Source of the DNA: Ardenticatenaceae bacterium
GTDB lineage: Bacteria; Chloroflexota; Anaerolineae; Promineifilales; Promineifilaceae
NCBI GenBank assembly: GCA_020634415.1
Contig: JACKBT010000027.1
Span: forward strand, 1 to 63,481
Direction of reading: 5' to 3'
DNA: 63,481 nucleotides
How positions within the stretch are numbered: the stretch's first letter is position 1; the number at the start of each line of letters is the position of its first letter. Under the pieces are notes generated by a model. It had not been told where the DNA came from. It saw nothing but the letters and a program-made list of their open reading frames with translations, and searched no databases. The translations under genes were made by a program, and so were the position numbers. Positions 1-9,846 of the stretch are shown piece after piece.

Positions 1-3000
1 ATGATTTCGGTGTGGACGGCGATTTGCTGGTGGGTGTGGTGGAAGGTGGCCTGGTGGGGATGGAATTCGACTTTGAGGCTGTCGTCTGTGGGGCCGAGGG
101 GCTGGGGGGTGGCTGACCAGAGTGTGTCTTTGTCGAGGTCTTGGATGTAGAGCCAGCAGCCCCAATTGTCTTGTACGGCATCGGGCTGCCAACGGGTGAG
201 GGCGATGTCTTGCCAGGTGCTTGTGCCGCTGCCGTTGTTGGTGATGAGGGTGCGAAATCGGCCGTTTGATAGGTAATGGATGAGGGGCATGGTTGTCTGG
301 GTGGGCACTAGCCAGGGGTTGGTGTTGATGTGGTTAGAGGTGGTTTGCATGACTTTCATCTCCTCGTCGGTGTGGGGGTCTTGCAGGGGGACTTGCCGGG
401 GAATTTGTTCTTGCAGCAGCAGTTCGATGCTTTGCAAGGAGGGTTCGGCGCGGAAACGGCCGATCATTTTCCCCTGGCAGAAGTGGTTGGCTAAGGCCAG
501 CATGATCATGGCCTGGTGGTGGGCCATGTAGGAGCGAATGACTGCCGCTTTTTGCCCTAGTGGTAGGTGGCTTTCGGTGAAATCGAGGGCTTCGTAGAAG
601 CCGTAGCGGCCCAGCATTTGCCATTGCAGCAGGTGGGCGATGTTGTCCATGACTGCCTGGGGTTGAAGGGGGAGGGCCATGAGGGAGGCGTAGGGGGTGA
701 TGACTAGATCGTCGCCTAGGCCGCGTTTGAAGCCGAGGCGGGGTACGCCAAAGGCGCGGTATTGGTAGTTTTGGGCGGCATCGAAGGTGTAGAAGCCGGA
801 TTCGGAGATGCCCCAGGGGACGTTGTTTTGTTGGCCGTAGCGGATTTGGTGTTGGACGGCCGTTTGGCAGCTTTGATGCAGCAGGGTGCCTTTGTAGCTG
901 GGCATGAGTAAGGGGGGCATCAGGTATTCAAACATGGTGCCGCTCCAGGAGAGGAGTAAACGGCCGTCGGCTACCTGGGTCATGGGGCGGCCCAGATGGA
1001 GCCAGTGGGAGACGGGTACATCTTGTTTGGCGATGGCTACGAGGCTGCCTATGCGGGCTTCGGAGGCGAGGAGATCGTAATAGTTGGGGTCGAGACGGCC
1101 GTTTTCTAGATTGTAACCGATGTGAAAGACTTGCCGTTCTTGGTTGAAAAGGAATTGAAAGTCCATTTCCTGACAGTAGGTATCTGCTTCTTGGGCGAGG
1201 GATTTGTAGGTTTCGATGAGGTTGATGATGCTTTGGCAGTTGATGTTGAGGCGGGCTGTGAGTTGTTGGCACCAGTGTATGGCTTCTTTGTCTTCGTTTT
1301 CGTCGAGGTGGGTTTGCAGCTCGCTGATATGATGGTGAAGGGTTTGGCAGAGGTGGGGCAGTTGGGCGAGGGTGGGAATGTGCTGGGGCAGGGCCATTTT
1401 GAGGGCTTGCCAGGCGGACAGGACGGCGGGGGAGGTGCTGGCTTTTGTGAAGAGAGCGGGGGGCTGCTGGGGGATGTGCAGCCAGGGTAGCAGCAGGTCC
1501 ATTTCGTGCTGCCAGTCGCGCAGGTGGTCGTGGAGCCGGTTGAGATAGATGCGCCAATCGTGGACGGCGGCGGCGGGGACGGCCGTTTCTGCCTCCAGTA
1601 AGGTCATCATTTGTTTGTTTAGCTCGGTTAGCCCGGTGTTCATCAGATAATCCATCAGTGGCAGCCATTGTTCGGGTTGTTGGCTGGCGGCTAGCAGCCG
1701 TTGGCGCAGTGCTGCCAGATGGTCGCGCAGGGGTTGGGCGGTGGGCGAGACGAGGCTTTCTTCTAGCATGAAAAAGGTGTCGGCTAAACCGTGCCAGCGT
1801 TCGGCCTGCCAGACGGGCTGGTGCAGCAGGCCATAACAGCCTTGTTTGAGGATTAGGAAGCAGGCGGCGAGGTTGCCGCTGTCTACCATGGAGACGTAAC
1901 GGGGGTTGAGGCTGGTGAGGCTGCTGGTGTCAATCCAATTGAGGAAATGCCCCTGGTAACGTTCTAATTGGCCGAGGGCGGTGAAGGTGGAGCGGAGGCG
2001 CAGGGAGAGGTTGAGGCTGCCCAGGTAGCCTAGATCGTGGGCGGCCAGGGCGGTGAGTAGGTAGAGGCCGATGTTGGTGGGTGAGGTGCGATGGGCGACT
2101 GTGCCGCGTGGGCTTTCTTGGAAGTGGTCGGGGGGCAGCCAGTTGTCGGCGGGGCCGACGAACTGTTCGTAGAAGAGCCAGGTGCGCCGGGCGAGGCTGT
2201 GTAACTGCTGCTGCTGAACGGCCGTTAGCGGTGTGGTGTCGGCTTCGTCGGGGCGGCTGATCCAGTGGGCGATTTCGGAAGCGAAGGCCCAGATGAAGAG
2301 CAGGGGGGCGGCGAAGATAAGGCCGGGGGGATTGAGCAGATAGATGATGAGGGTGAGGGTGACGACGAGGAAGAGGCCGGGCAGCATTTTGAAGAGGGTG
2401 TCTTCGGCGGTCATACGGCCGTTGAAGAGGCGGGCGGTTTGGGCGGCGCTGGTCCATTCTAAAAGGTGCTGGCGGCTGATGATAAGGCGGTAGAGGGTGA
2501 TGAGGATGGCGTGGGTATGGAGGATGGCTTCATAGGGCAGGAAGGCGCAGAAGAGTAACCAGCGCACGGCACTGTCGCGGACGGGGCGCAGGGCTTCGGT
2601 CCAGGTTTCGCCCTGGGCGAGATGCAGTAGGGCTATGAGGCTGGTGGTGAGGAGGGCGGCGGCGGGGGTGAGGAGGGCAAGGGCTGTCCAGAAGAGGGGT
2701 GAACCGGGCAGGATGGTCCAACCGGCTAGCAGGAGGAGTAAAAGGGCGGGGGATAGCAGGCTGCGGCGGAGGTTGTCGGCTATTTTGCGGCGGTTGATGG
2801 CGGAGAGGGTGTTGGGGAGACGGCCGTTTGTGGCTGGTACGGTGAAACGGAGCCAGGGCAGCAACTGCCAATCGCCCCGTATCCAGCGATGGGAGCGGGA
2901 GAGGTTGGTGAGGTAATGGGTGGGATAGTCTTCGTACAGTACGATGTCGGTGACGAGGCCGGCGCGGCCGTGAATGCCTTCGAATAGGTCGTGGCTGAGG

Positions 3001-4946
3001 AGGGTGTTGGGGGGGATACGGCCGTTTAGACTGCGCTCAAAGGCATCTACGTCGTAGATGCCTTTGCCAACGTAGATGCCTTCGCCCCATAGGTCTTGAT
3101 AAACGTCGGAGACGGCCAGGGTGTATAAATCCAGGCCGATGTCGCCAGCAAAGATGCGGGTGAAGAGGGATTGGTTGGCGCTGGTTGGTTTGACTTGGGT
3201 GCGGGGCTGGAGGATGGTGTAGCCTGCGATGATCTGGTTGGTTTGGGGGTGGAATTGGGCGCGGTTGAGGGGGTGGGCTAAAGTGCCGATGAGCCGTTGG
3301 GCACCGCTGCGGGGGAGGATGGTGTCGGCATCGAGGGTGATGACGTAGTGAATGTTGTGTAGTTGTTGGAGCTGGCCGGCCTGGACGGTGAAGGAGGTTG
3401 GGGTATGGCCGCGCAGCCATTGGTTGAATTCGTGTAATTTGCCGCGTTTGCGTTCCCAGCCCATCCAACAGCCTTCGGCGGGGTTCCACAGCCGCTGGCG
3501 GTGGAAGAAGTAGAACGGCCGTTGGGGGTAGGTTTCGTTGAGGGCTTGCAGGCGGGTGAGGGCTTCTTGGATTAAGGTTTCGTCTTCGGAGCGATGTTGT
3601 GTTTGGGCATCGGCAAAGTCGGTGAGGAGGGCGTAGGCCAGGTTGGCATCGGGGTTGCGCCGATAGTGCATTTCTAGCTGGGTGAAGAGGTTGTCGATAT
3701 CGGCCGTTTGGGCCAACAGCGCGGGGATGACAATGATGGTGCGGCAATCTGGTGGCACGCCTTTGGTGAAGTCGAGTTTGGGCAGGGTGCGGGGGGAGAC
3801 AAGGTGGGTGACGAGCCAGTTGATCAGGTTGTCGGCAATGGTGAGGGCGGGGATGAGGAGGAGCAGGGAGGTTAACAAGAGCCAGATGAGGCTGGCCCCT
3901 GTGTGTATGGCGTACCACCCTCCCAGGCTTAACAGGAGGATGGTGAGCAGCATGATGCTGCCTAAGTAGAGGGCGGTGGGGTGGGTGCGGAGGATGTGGT
4001 CTATTTTTTGCCAGTTTGTGGGCTGGTGGTGGATGGCGGCTTTGAGTTGGGAACGGCCGTTGGCTAACAGGTAATAGCCTACATGCGCTTCTGGATCATA
4101 AAGGGGGGTCTTGGGGGCGGTGGTGGGGGCGGCTTGCCGGGCCAATTGCAGGGCGGCATCGGTGACGGCAATTTCATCGAGGGGGCTGTTTTGGGCCAGC
4201 TTTTCGATGGCTTTGCGATATTGGTCGCGGCTGTCGAAGTCCATACGGCCGTAAATATGGGCTGGGTCGTGGCGCAGCCTCTGTTCCACCAGGCTGGTTT
4301 TTTCAAAAAAACTTTGCCAGTCTTGCCCATTCAGTTGGCGCAGGCTGGCGATGGCGTGCGCGACAATTTCATCATCTTGAAGAGCGTAGGTATAAGGGAG
4401 GATGGATGCTGCCGCTTCTTGCTGCGTGAGGCGGCTGAGGGCCAATGTCAGGCATTCTAACAAAGTGAGGCGCAGCATAATGGGCAAGGCCCAAACTTCG
4501 CCCATTGTCAGGGGGTGGCTTTGCTGATAGGCGGTGACAAATCTCTTGAGCCGGGTCAGACTGTGCTGGCACTGCTCATGTTCTAAGAAGGTGCGGGCCA
4601 GGTGGTAGACACGTGGGGTGTTGTTTAGTTCATCTTGGCGCTGCAAGCGTGGGAGTTCCTGGTAATAATGAGCCGGTAGGTCTTGGCGTATTTGGCGTAA
4701 TGCCTGTTGCACAATGTAGTAGTTGTCTAGCAGCCACTCGGCTGCATAGGAGAGGGCCAGTTCTTGCTTGGAGGTTTGCACATATTGCTGCTGAATGGTT
4801 TCTAGCCTTTGGGCCAGCCAGCGCAGGCGTTCTAGGGGCAGATGGCTGGGGGAGGCTGGGGGGGTGGCGAGGTGGTGTTGGGCGGCGATGTGGTGCGCCG
4901 CTTGCTCCAGTTGGTGTTCTGTTGGGGTTGGTTGGGCTGTGGTCAT
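1..4946 (-). CDS. Cyclic beta-1,2-glucan synthase (NdvB-like), C-terminus beyond window
   Basis: About 1648 codons are in the window; the frame is open to base 1, so the C-terminus is missing. The protein is a membrane enzyme of the family that initiates, elongates and cyclises beta-1,2-glucan from UDP-glucose. A helical N-terminal region is followed by a membrane segment near residues 318-370, a GT84-type transferase core with the motif TLDADTILP near residue 537 and SHRWIRGDWQ near 685-693, and further membrane helices near 745-860. A glycoamylase-type domain follows (YYDLLASEAR near 1290, ESGFYTFDA near 1377), then the beginning of a GH94-type phosphorylase domain from about 1580. The ATG shares its A with the TAA of the upstream gene (TAATG), so the start is well supported and translation is probably coupled. 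The family assignment is secure; the exact product linkage is inferred. Confidence 0.9.
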   Translation of the reverse strand, partial: MTTAQPTPTEHQLEQAAHHIAAQHHLATPPASPSHLPLERLRWLAQRLETIQQQYVQTSKQELALSYAAEWLLDNYYIVQQALRQIRQDLPAHYYQELPRLQRQDELNNTPRVYHLARTFLEHEQCQHSLTRLKRFVTAYQQSHPLTMGEVWALPIMLRLTLLECLTLALSRLTQQEAAASILPYTYALQDDEIVAHAIASLRQLNGQDWQSFFEKTSLVEQRLRHDPAHIYGRMDFDSRDQYRKAIEKLAQNSPLDEIAVTDAALQLARQAAPTTAPKTPLYDPEAHVGYYLLANGRSQLKAAIHHQPTNWQKIDHILRTHPTALYLGSIMLLTILLLSLGGWYAIHTGASLIWLLLTSLLLLIPALTIADNLINWLVTHLVSPRTLPKLDFTKGVPPDCRTIIVIPALLAQTADIDNLFTQLEMHYRRNPDANLAYALLTDFADAQTQHRSEDETLIQEALTRLQALNETYPQRPFYFFHRQRLWNPAEGCWMGWERKRGKLHEFNQWLRGHTPTSFTVQAGQLQQLHNIHYVITLDADTILPRSGAQRLIGTLAHPLNRAQFHPQTNQIIAGYTILQPRTQVKPTSANQSLFTRIFAGDIGLDLYTLAVSDVYQDLWGEGIYVGKGIYDVDAFERSLNGRIPPNTLLSHDLFEGIHGRAGLVTDIVLYEDYPTHYLTNLSRSHRWIRGDWQLLPWLRFTVPATNGRLPNTLSAINRRKIADNLRRSLLSPALLLLLLAGWTILPGSPLFWTALALLTPAAALLTTSLIALLHLAQGETWTEALRPVRDSAVRWLLFCAFLPYEAILHTHAILITLYRLIISRQHLLEWTSAAQTARLFNGRMTAEDTLFKMLPGLFLVVTLTLIIYLLNPPGLIFAAPLLFIWAFASEIAHWISRPDEADTTPLTAVQQQQLHSLARRTWLFYEQFVGPADNWLPPDHFQESPRGTVAHRTSPTNIGLYLLTALAAHDLGYLGSLNLSLRLRSTFTALGQLERYQGHFLNWIDTSSLTSLNPRYVSMVDSGNLAACFLILKQGCYGLLHQPVWQAERWHGLADTFFMLEESLVSPTAQPLRDHLAALRQRLLAASQQPEQWLPLMDYLMNTGLTELNKQMMTLLEAETAVPAAAVHDWRIYLNRLHDHLRDWQHEMDLLLPWLHIPQQPPALFTKASTSPAVLSAWQALKMALPQHIPTLAQLPHLCQTLHHHISELQTHLDENEDKEAIHWCQQLTARLNINCQSIINLIETYKSLAQEADTYCQEMDFQFLFNQERQVFHIGYNLENGRLDPNYYDLLASEARIGSLVAIAKQDVPVSHWLHLGRPMTQVADGRLLLSWSGTMFEYLMPPLLMPSYKGTLLHQSCQTAVQHQIRYGQQNNVPWGISESGFYTFDAAQNYQYRAFGVPRLGFKRGLGDDLVITPYASLMALPLQPQAVMDNIAHLLQWQMLGRYGFYEALDFTESHLPLGQKAAVIRSYMAHHQAMIMLALANHFCQGKMIGRFRAEPSLQSIELLLQEQIPRQVPLQDPHTDEEMKVMQTTSNHINTNPWLVPTQTTMPLIHYLSNGRFRTLITNNGSGTSTWQDIALTRWQPDAVQDNWGCWLYIQDLDKDTLWSATPQPLGPTDDSLKVEFHPHQATFHHTHQQIAVHTEI

Positions 4947-6757
4947 TATGCTTCTAGCCAACCACCCCTGAAACCAGCGCGTTGGAGGCCGTTGACCAGG
5001 TAGGGGCACTGTTTCATGAGCTGCCAAATCATCTCTGTTTTGTAGTTTTCTATCATTAAGACGATTGGCCCCTGGTTGATGCCGTAATGGGAGGGGGAGA
5101 CCCAACCGTTTTTATCGTTTTGTTCGGGAAATGTGCGATTTATGGTGGCTTTGTACCCGTAGGGGGTGGCTGCTTGCAGTTCTAATTCGTTGAGTTTTTG
5201 GATGGTGGGTAGGACGATTTCGGGGACGAAGGGGAGGGAGGCTACGACGGCCCAGGGGGCAACGGTGCCGTCGTCGGGGCCGTAAGGTACGCCGCGGGAG
5301 ATGTAGTCGAAGAAGATGCGTTCGATTTCGTCTACTTCCATTGTGTGTGGCCCTGGCCCATCGCTGGCGGTTAGGCCCCAGTGGTATTGGTCGTAGCCGT
5401 TAAAGGCGAGGGGGTTGCGAATGGCGTATTCTTGTTGGATGTAGGTGGCGCGGCGGCTGTTGATGAAGTAGTCGAGTGCTTTGGGCTGCATGATGTCGTC
5501 TTGAATGTCGCGGAAATCTATCCAAATGTGGGGGAATTGGTGGATGAAGAGGGGGCCGGCGTAGATGTATTCGTAGCCGTAGATGGTTTTCCAGGAGAAT
5601 TTGGCGGCGGAGGTCTGGTAGTTGTGGGTGTCTAGGGGATGGGTGGGGGAGCCAAGCCCTAAAATGTAGAGGAGGATGGATTCGTCGTAGCCTTCCCATT
5701 CGTAGGAGAGGAAGCCTTCTTCGGGTGTCCAGGCGTGTCTGACGAGGTGGCCGTTGCTGCGTGCCCACTGCCAGTCTACGCGGCGGTAGAGTTTGTCGGC
5801 CAGGTCGCGGATTTCGGTTTCAACGGCCGTTTCGCCATCAAAATATTGTGCGGCAAATAACATGCCCGCAATGAGTAAGGTGGTATCTATGGTGGAAAGT
5901 TCGCTTTGTTTGGCGCGGCGGCCGCTTTCCATGTCTAAAAAGTGGTAGTAAAAGCCCTTGTAGCCGCTGGCATCGGGGGCCTGGCTTTGGGGGCATTGCC
6001 AGAAAAAGCGCAGAGTGTTTAAGGTGCGTTGGGCGGCTTTTTGGCGGCTGAGGAAGCCGTTTTGGACGACGACGGGGTAGGTGGTTAGGGCAAAGCCGGT
6101 GGCTGCGATGCTGGCGGGGCAGGGGCCGCCGGATCTATCGGCGGTTAGGCCGTTTTCGAAGTTCACTTCGTTGAGGAAATATTGGTAGGTTTTCTCTTGC
6201 AGGGCGTTTAGCATTTTGGTGTAGGCGGTTTTGGGGCGGGTTGCCAGCTTTTTTTCGATCTCTTGCCATTCGCTGAAGGGGTGCTGCACGAGATTGACTT
6301 GAAAATAGCGGGGTTCGTCGGTGATTTCTGTTCCGACCCAATCTGGGATGGTCAGGGGGTGATCGGGGTGGGGGAGGGTGACTTCGGCCAGGATGAGGCC
6401 GTCGTTTTCCTCGGCGAATTTGTCTACGGTCCATTGTAGGTTTTGGTGGGGGATGGTGTGGCGGGTGGTGTGGATGAACGGCCGTTCGCATAGGTCTGCC
6501 AAAAGCTGCTGGGCCTCGGTTAGGGGCAGTTCGTAGGCAACCCCTGCGTCTGTTGTGCCCACTGCTACTTCTTTGATGGTGAGGTATCCCTTGTTGCCGA
6601 GGGTGCGAATGCCCACTACTTGTAATGTATCTCTGTTTAGATAGCCCTGACAGTAGGCAGCGCTGGGAGCGTTTTGCCACTCGTCTCCTGTGACGAGAAA
6701 TCTGCATACTATTTTTTTTTGCGCCACCGAAGGCTCCTTGATTGTGTCATGAGACAT
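4946..6757 (-). CDS. Degenerate CYTH/triphosphate-tunnel domain fused to glycoamylase domain
   Basis: The protein has 603 aa from the ATG at 6757; the frame is open to an ATG at 6976 (676 aa), but the 73 extra residues resemble nothing I know and the CYTH domain begins just after the chosen start. Residues about 17-155 follow the CYTH pattern in order: FLVTGDEW, QGYLNRD, GYLTIKE, AYELPL, TVDKF, LAEVTLP, PDWVGTEIT. The catalytic ExExK element reads K-I-V-C-R, so both metal-binding glutamates and the lysine are lost. Residues about 185-595 form a glycoamylase domain (PF10091-like), with GYDQYHWGLTASDG, DDGTVAPWA and NQGPIVLMIENYKTEMIWQL. It lies directly upstream of, and overlaps by one base, the cyclic glucan synthase, so a role in glucan processing or control is inferred. 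There is no clear Shine-Dalgarno sequence at 6757. Confidence 0.8.
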   Translation of the reverse strand: MSHDTIKEPSVAQKKIVCRFLVTGDEWQNAPSAAYCQGYLNRDTLQVVGIRTLGNKGYLTIKEVAVGTTDAGVAYELPLTEAQQLLADLCERPFIHTTRHTIPHQNLQWTVDKFAEENDGLILAEVTLPHPDHPLTIPDWVGTEITDEPRYFQVNLVQHPFSEWQEIEKKLATRPKTAYTKMLNALQEKTYQYFLNEVNFENGLTADRSGGPCPASIAATGFALTTYPVVVQNGFLSRQKAAQRTLNTLRFFWQCPQSQAPDASGYKGFYYHFLDMESGRRAKQSELSTIDTTLLIAGMLFAAQYFDGETAVETEIRDLADKLYRRVDWQWARSNGHLVRHAWTPEEGFLSYEWEGYDESILLYILGLGSPTHPLDTHNYQTSAAKFSWKTIYGYEYIYAGPLFIHQFPHIWIDFRDIQDDIMQPKALDYFINSRRATYIQQEYAIRNPLAFNGYDQYHWGLTASDGPGPHTMEVDEIERIFFDYISRGVPYGPDDGTVAPWAVVASLPFVPEIVLPTIQKLNELELQAATPYGYKATINRTFPEQNDKNGWVSPSHYGINQGPIVLMIENYKTEMIWQLMKQCPYLVNGLQRAGFRGGWLEA

Positions 6758-7104
6758 GGGGGACAGGGCAGTTGGACAGGGAAATTTCCCAGAGGGTTGG
6801 TTGTTGCTCCATAAATCAAAATTTGCATCATGCGTCATTACCTCCAGCCAGGTAAACACTTCTATCATAACCACAATGCCCATTTGCACATGAGGGAGGG
6901 GTACTTGATTGGTCAGTACCCCAGTCCTGTTGTGGATAGCCCCTAGATACCGGGTAATAAGGTACGGTAAGCTCATGTAAAAATCGGGGGATGGGGTAGT
7001 ATCAACCTTATACTGGTGTACTATGTTTGCGCTTTTTGTTTCGGCTCTTGGGGAATTCGGAGGGTCGGGCTAAGTGTAGGCATGTGGCCCTGCTTAGAAA
7101 AGTA

Positions 7105-8073
7105 ATGCTGAATAAGATTTTATTACCCTTGGATGGTTCAACCTTAGCTGACTGTGTGCTGCCGCATACGGCCGCTATTGCCCAGGCTACTGGAGCCGAG
7201 GTGCATTTTTTGCATGTTTTGGAGGCGGAAAGTGATCAGCCTACGAATCTGTTGGATTGGCAACTGCGGAAAGTGGAGGCCCAAACGCATCTGCAAGAAG
7301 TGGAGGCCGATTGGCAGCAACATGGATTGGAATCGGACACGATTTTGTTGGAGGGTAAGGCGGCAGATCGGATTATTGAATATGCCCAGCAGGCTGGGTT
7401 TGATCTGGTTGTGGTGAGTAGTCATGGGCAAAGTGGGTTGACTGGTTGGAATATTAGCAGTGTTGGCCAGAAGATCATCCATCGTGTTCATAAATCTATT
7501 TTGCTGGTACGTGCCTATCAAGAAGAGGGGCTGGAAGAAATTGGCGAGGTGGCCTATAAACGCATTTTGGTTCCGCTCGATGGCTCACACCGGGCTGAGG
7601 CGATTTTGCCCATTGCTTGCCAGTTGGCGCAGTTTCATGGAGCTGCGCTTTTGGTGGTGCATGTGGTGACTCAGCCGGAAATGATGCAGCGTACCCCTCT
7701 TTCGACGGAGGATAGTGAGTTGATTGAGGAGTTGATGACACGGAATAAGGAGAAAGTTCGCCGTTATTTTGAGGAGTTAAACGGCCGTTTGCCCTGTAAG
7801 GCGGCAATGGACGTTATCCAGAATAATGATGTGGCTAATGCTTTGCATGATTTAGTCAAAAGGGAGGCGGTGGACCTGGTTATTTTGAATGCACATGGCA
7901 GTTCGGGGGAGACGCAACGGCCGTATGGCAGCACCGTCACCAACTTTATTGATTATGGGGCAACCAATCTGCTCATCTTTCAAGACTTATTGCCCACCCA
8001 GATAGAGCCAACCGAGGCAGAAGTAGCCGTGCAAGAAGTCAAGAAGGGCACCCGCCCTCTAAATTTGCCCTGA
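7105..8073 (+). CDS. Tandem universal stress protein (two UspA domains)
   Basis: The protein has 322 aa from the ATG at 7105, chosen because the first Usp strand (NKILLPLDGS) begins immediately; an upstream TTG at 7027 would add 26 unlikely residues. Domain 1 (about 1-140) ends with an ATP-loop of the type G-2x-G-9x-G (SSHGQSG...SSVGQ), and domain 2 (about 150-295) begins KRILVPLDGS and carries a shortened loop (HGSSGETQRPYGST). Two-domain Usp proteins act in the cytoplasm, probably as nucleotide-binding stress regulators. The gene is divergent from the glucan-synthesis pair and 49 bases upstream of an FNT-type channel in the same direction, so the two are probably co-transcribed. Family call secure; ligand and role are not visible. 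Confidence 0.9.
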   Translation: MLNKILLPLDGSTLADCVLPHTAAIAQATGAEVHFLHVLEAESDQPTNLLDWQLRKVEAQTHLQEVEADWQQHGLESDTILLEGKAADRIIEYAQQAGFDLVVVSSHGQSGLTGWNISSVGQKIIHRVHKSILLVRAYQEEGLEEIGEVAYKRILVPLDGSHRAEAILPIACQLAQFHGAALLVVHVVTQPEMMQRTPLSTEDSELIEELMTRNKEKVRRYFEELNGRLPCKAAMDVIQNNDVANALHDLVKREAVDLVILNAHGSSGETQRPYGSTVTNFIDYGATNLLIFQDLLPTQIEPTEAEVAVQEVKKGTRPLNLP

Positions 8074-8122
8074 ACCAGCCCCCCGAAGAACGGGCACTGG
8101 CCCCACAGCGGCTTTGAGATTG

Positions 8123-9022
8123 ATGGATTTTCTCTCCAAAGAAAAGAACAGCAAGAAAGCAGACTCTAACGAGTCCGAGGTTGATCGGGCTGCCCCTCGC
8201 AAATCGGCACGCCGCATTTTGGAGCAAGAGATTACGGAGGGGTTGGGTGAACTGCGGCGCACGGCGGGGGGGCTGTTTATTTCTGGTCTTTCGGCGGGTC
8301 TGGATGTGGGGTTTAGCATTTTCTTGATGGCGATTTTTCTTTCGCTGGCTGGGGACAAACTTTCTGAGCCAATTATCGAGTTGTTCAAAGCTAATTTGTA
8401 TGCGGTGGGCTTTATTTTTGTGATTGTGGGGCGTTCTGAGCTTTTTACGGAACATACCACGTTGGCTGTTTTGCCGGTTCTTAACGGCCGTTCCGATTTA
8501 AAAGCCTTGGCCCGTTTGTGGAGCCTGGTTTACACCTCAAACTTGTTAGGTGTTTCCATCTTTGCCGCGTTGGTTGTGATCATTGGCCCGGCACTGGGGG
8601 TGATTGACCCTGCTGTTTGGGGGGAGATGGCCCATGACTTGGTGGCCCATGAGTGGTGGATCATCCTCATGAGCGGGGTTTTGGCGGGCTGGTTAATGGG
8701 GCTGTTATCCTGGTTGGTGACGGCCGGCCGCGATACCATCAGCCAGATTGTTCTGGTTTGGTTGGTGACAAGTGCCATCGGTTTTGCGCATCTGCACCAT
8801 TCCATTGTTGGCAGCGCGGAGGTGTTGGCCGGTATTTTTGCGGGACAGGGGCCTTCGTGGGCGGGGTTTTTCCATTTCTTGTTGTGGACTACAATCGGGA
8901 ACTCTATCGGGGGTGTTTTCCTGGTGGCTGTTATTAAGTATGGTCATGTGATTCGCACCGAAAAAGAGGTGGAAGATGTGGAGTTGGCGGAGCCGCCAGG
9001 AGAGACAAAGACCCACAATTGA
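8123..9022 (+). CDS. Formate/nitrite transporter (FNT) family channel, YfdC-like
   Basis: The protein has 299 aa from the ATG at 8123 (an in-frame TTG at 8114 is possible). After a charged N-terminal tail of about 50 residues there are six hydrophobic segments. The stretches GLFISGLSAGLDVGFS, VGRSELFTEHTT and TTIGNSIGGVF match conserved loops of the FNT family, pentameric inner-membrane channels for formate, nitrite or related small anions. The ELFTEHTT element is closer to the YfdC branch than to FocA or NirC, so the substrate is open. It follows a Usp gene and converges with a second Usp gene; only 14 bases separate the two stop codons, with no obvious hairpin terminator. Confidence 0.88.
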   Translation: MDFLSKEKNSKKADSNESEVDRAAPRKSARRILEQEITEGLGELRRTAGGLFISGLSAGLDVGFSIFLMAIFLSLAGDKLSEPIIELFKANLYAVGFIFVIVGRSELFTEHTTLAVLPVLNGRSDLKALARLWSLVYTSNLLGVSIFAALVVIIGPALGVIDPAVWGEMAHDLVAHEWWIILMSGVLAGWLMGLLSWLVTAGRDTISQIVLVWLVTSAIGFAHLHHSIVGSAEVLAGIFAGQGPSWAGFFHFLLWTTIGNSIGGVFLVAVIKYGHVIRTEKEVEDVELAEPPGETKTHN

Positions 9023-9036
9023 GCTTTAGGTATCTG

Positions 9037-9846
9037 TTAATGGACGATGAGCAGCGGCCGTTCGCCCACTTGCAGCAAGTTTTGCACGGTTTCTTGTTGG
9101 CTGGTGATGAGCAGGCCAACGTCTAGTTTGGTGAGAACGGCCGTTAATTCGGCCGTGTCTTGTGCCAGGTGAAAGTCGGCTGCCAGGTCGGTGTCGGCTA
9201 ATTGGGTGTGGATGTCGTGCTGCCACTGTTGGGCCAGAGCGCGGTCGGGGGTGAAGAGGAGGATGGTGAGACGGCCGTTGCCGCGAGCCAGATCGCCCGC
9301 AATTTGCAAGGCGCGTTGGGCTGCTGCTGTGCCATCATACACAAGCACAATTTGGTCTAGGTGAAAGTGGGGCTGGATGAGCAGGGTGGGACGCTGGCGT
9401 TGGTGAACGGCCGTGCGGGCGGTGGAGCCGAGCCAGTTGCGTGGCGCGGGTCGGCCTGTGCGGCCTAATACCAGCAGATCGGCATCTTGGGCGGCGGCTA
9501 ATAATTCGGCGGCCACCATGCCGCGCAGCACCTGGAACGACCAGGCCAGGTTGTGGGTTTCGGCAATCTGGCGCAGCTCTTCGCGGGCATGATTGGCCTG
9601 GGAGTGAAGCTGCATTTCTAATTGGCCGGTGTCTAATTTTTGCGGAGTGGGGGACGCATAACGAACTTCGTGGGCAAAAGGTAGTTGAGCCAGCCGCAGC
9701 AGGTTCAGGTCTTCGACGAAGATGCCGATGAGCTGGGCTTGCAGTTGGGCGGCGACTTTGACGGCGGCGAGGAGGGCGGCGCGGCTGTGGGGGGAGGTGT
9801 CGAGGGCGACGGCAATGCGTTGAATGGTGGCTGGTTTTTGATTCAT
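9037..9846 (-). CDS. Tandem universal stress protein
   Basis: The protein has 269 aa. The first UspA domain begins with QRIAVALDTSPHSR and has the nucleotide-loop region LVLGRTGRPAPRNWLGSTAR near residues 125-145; the second, shorter and more divergent, starts at QIVLVYDGTAAAQRAL near 165 and ends GERPLLIVH, without a clear ATP loop. The ATG overlaps the TGA of the upstream Lon-like gene by four bases (ATGA), so it is the second gene of a two-gene minus-strand operon. Coupling of a Usp to an ATP-dependent protease suggests a stress or protein-quality role, which is inference. Confidence 0.86.
   Translation of the reverse strand: MNQKPATIQRIAVALDTSPHSRAALLAAVKVAAQLQAQLIGIFVEDLNLLRLAQLPFAHEVRYASPTPQKLDTGQLEMQLHSQANHAREELRQIAETHNLAWSFQVLRGMVAAELLAAAQDADLLVLGRTGRPAPRNWLGSTARTAVHQRQRPTLLIQPHFHLDQIVLVYDGTAAAQRALQIAGDLARGNGRLTILLFTPDRALAQQWQHDIHTQLADTDLAADFHLAQDTAELTAVLTKLDVGLLITSQQETVQNLLQVGERPLLIVH

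Noticed and set aside
928..3918. Arg/Pro/His-rich frames on the minus strand within the glucan synthase gene
   Set aside because: They are alternate frames of the real synthase gene, which is itself open to the window edge; the low-complexity composition is typical of out-of-frame translation of GC-rich DNA.
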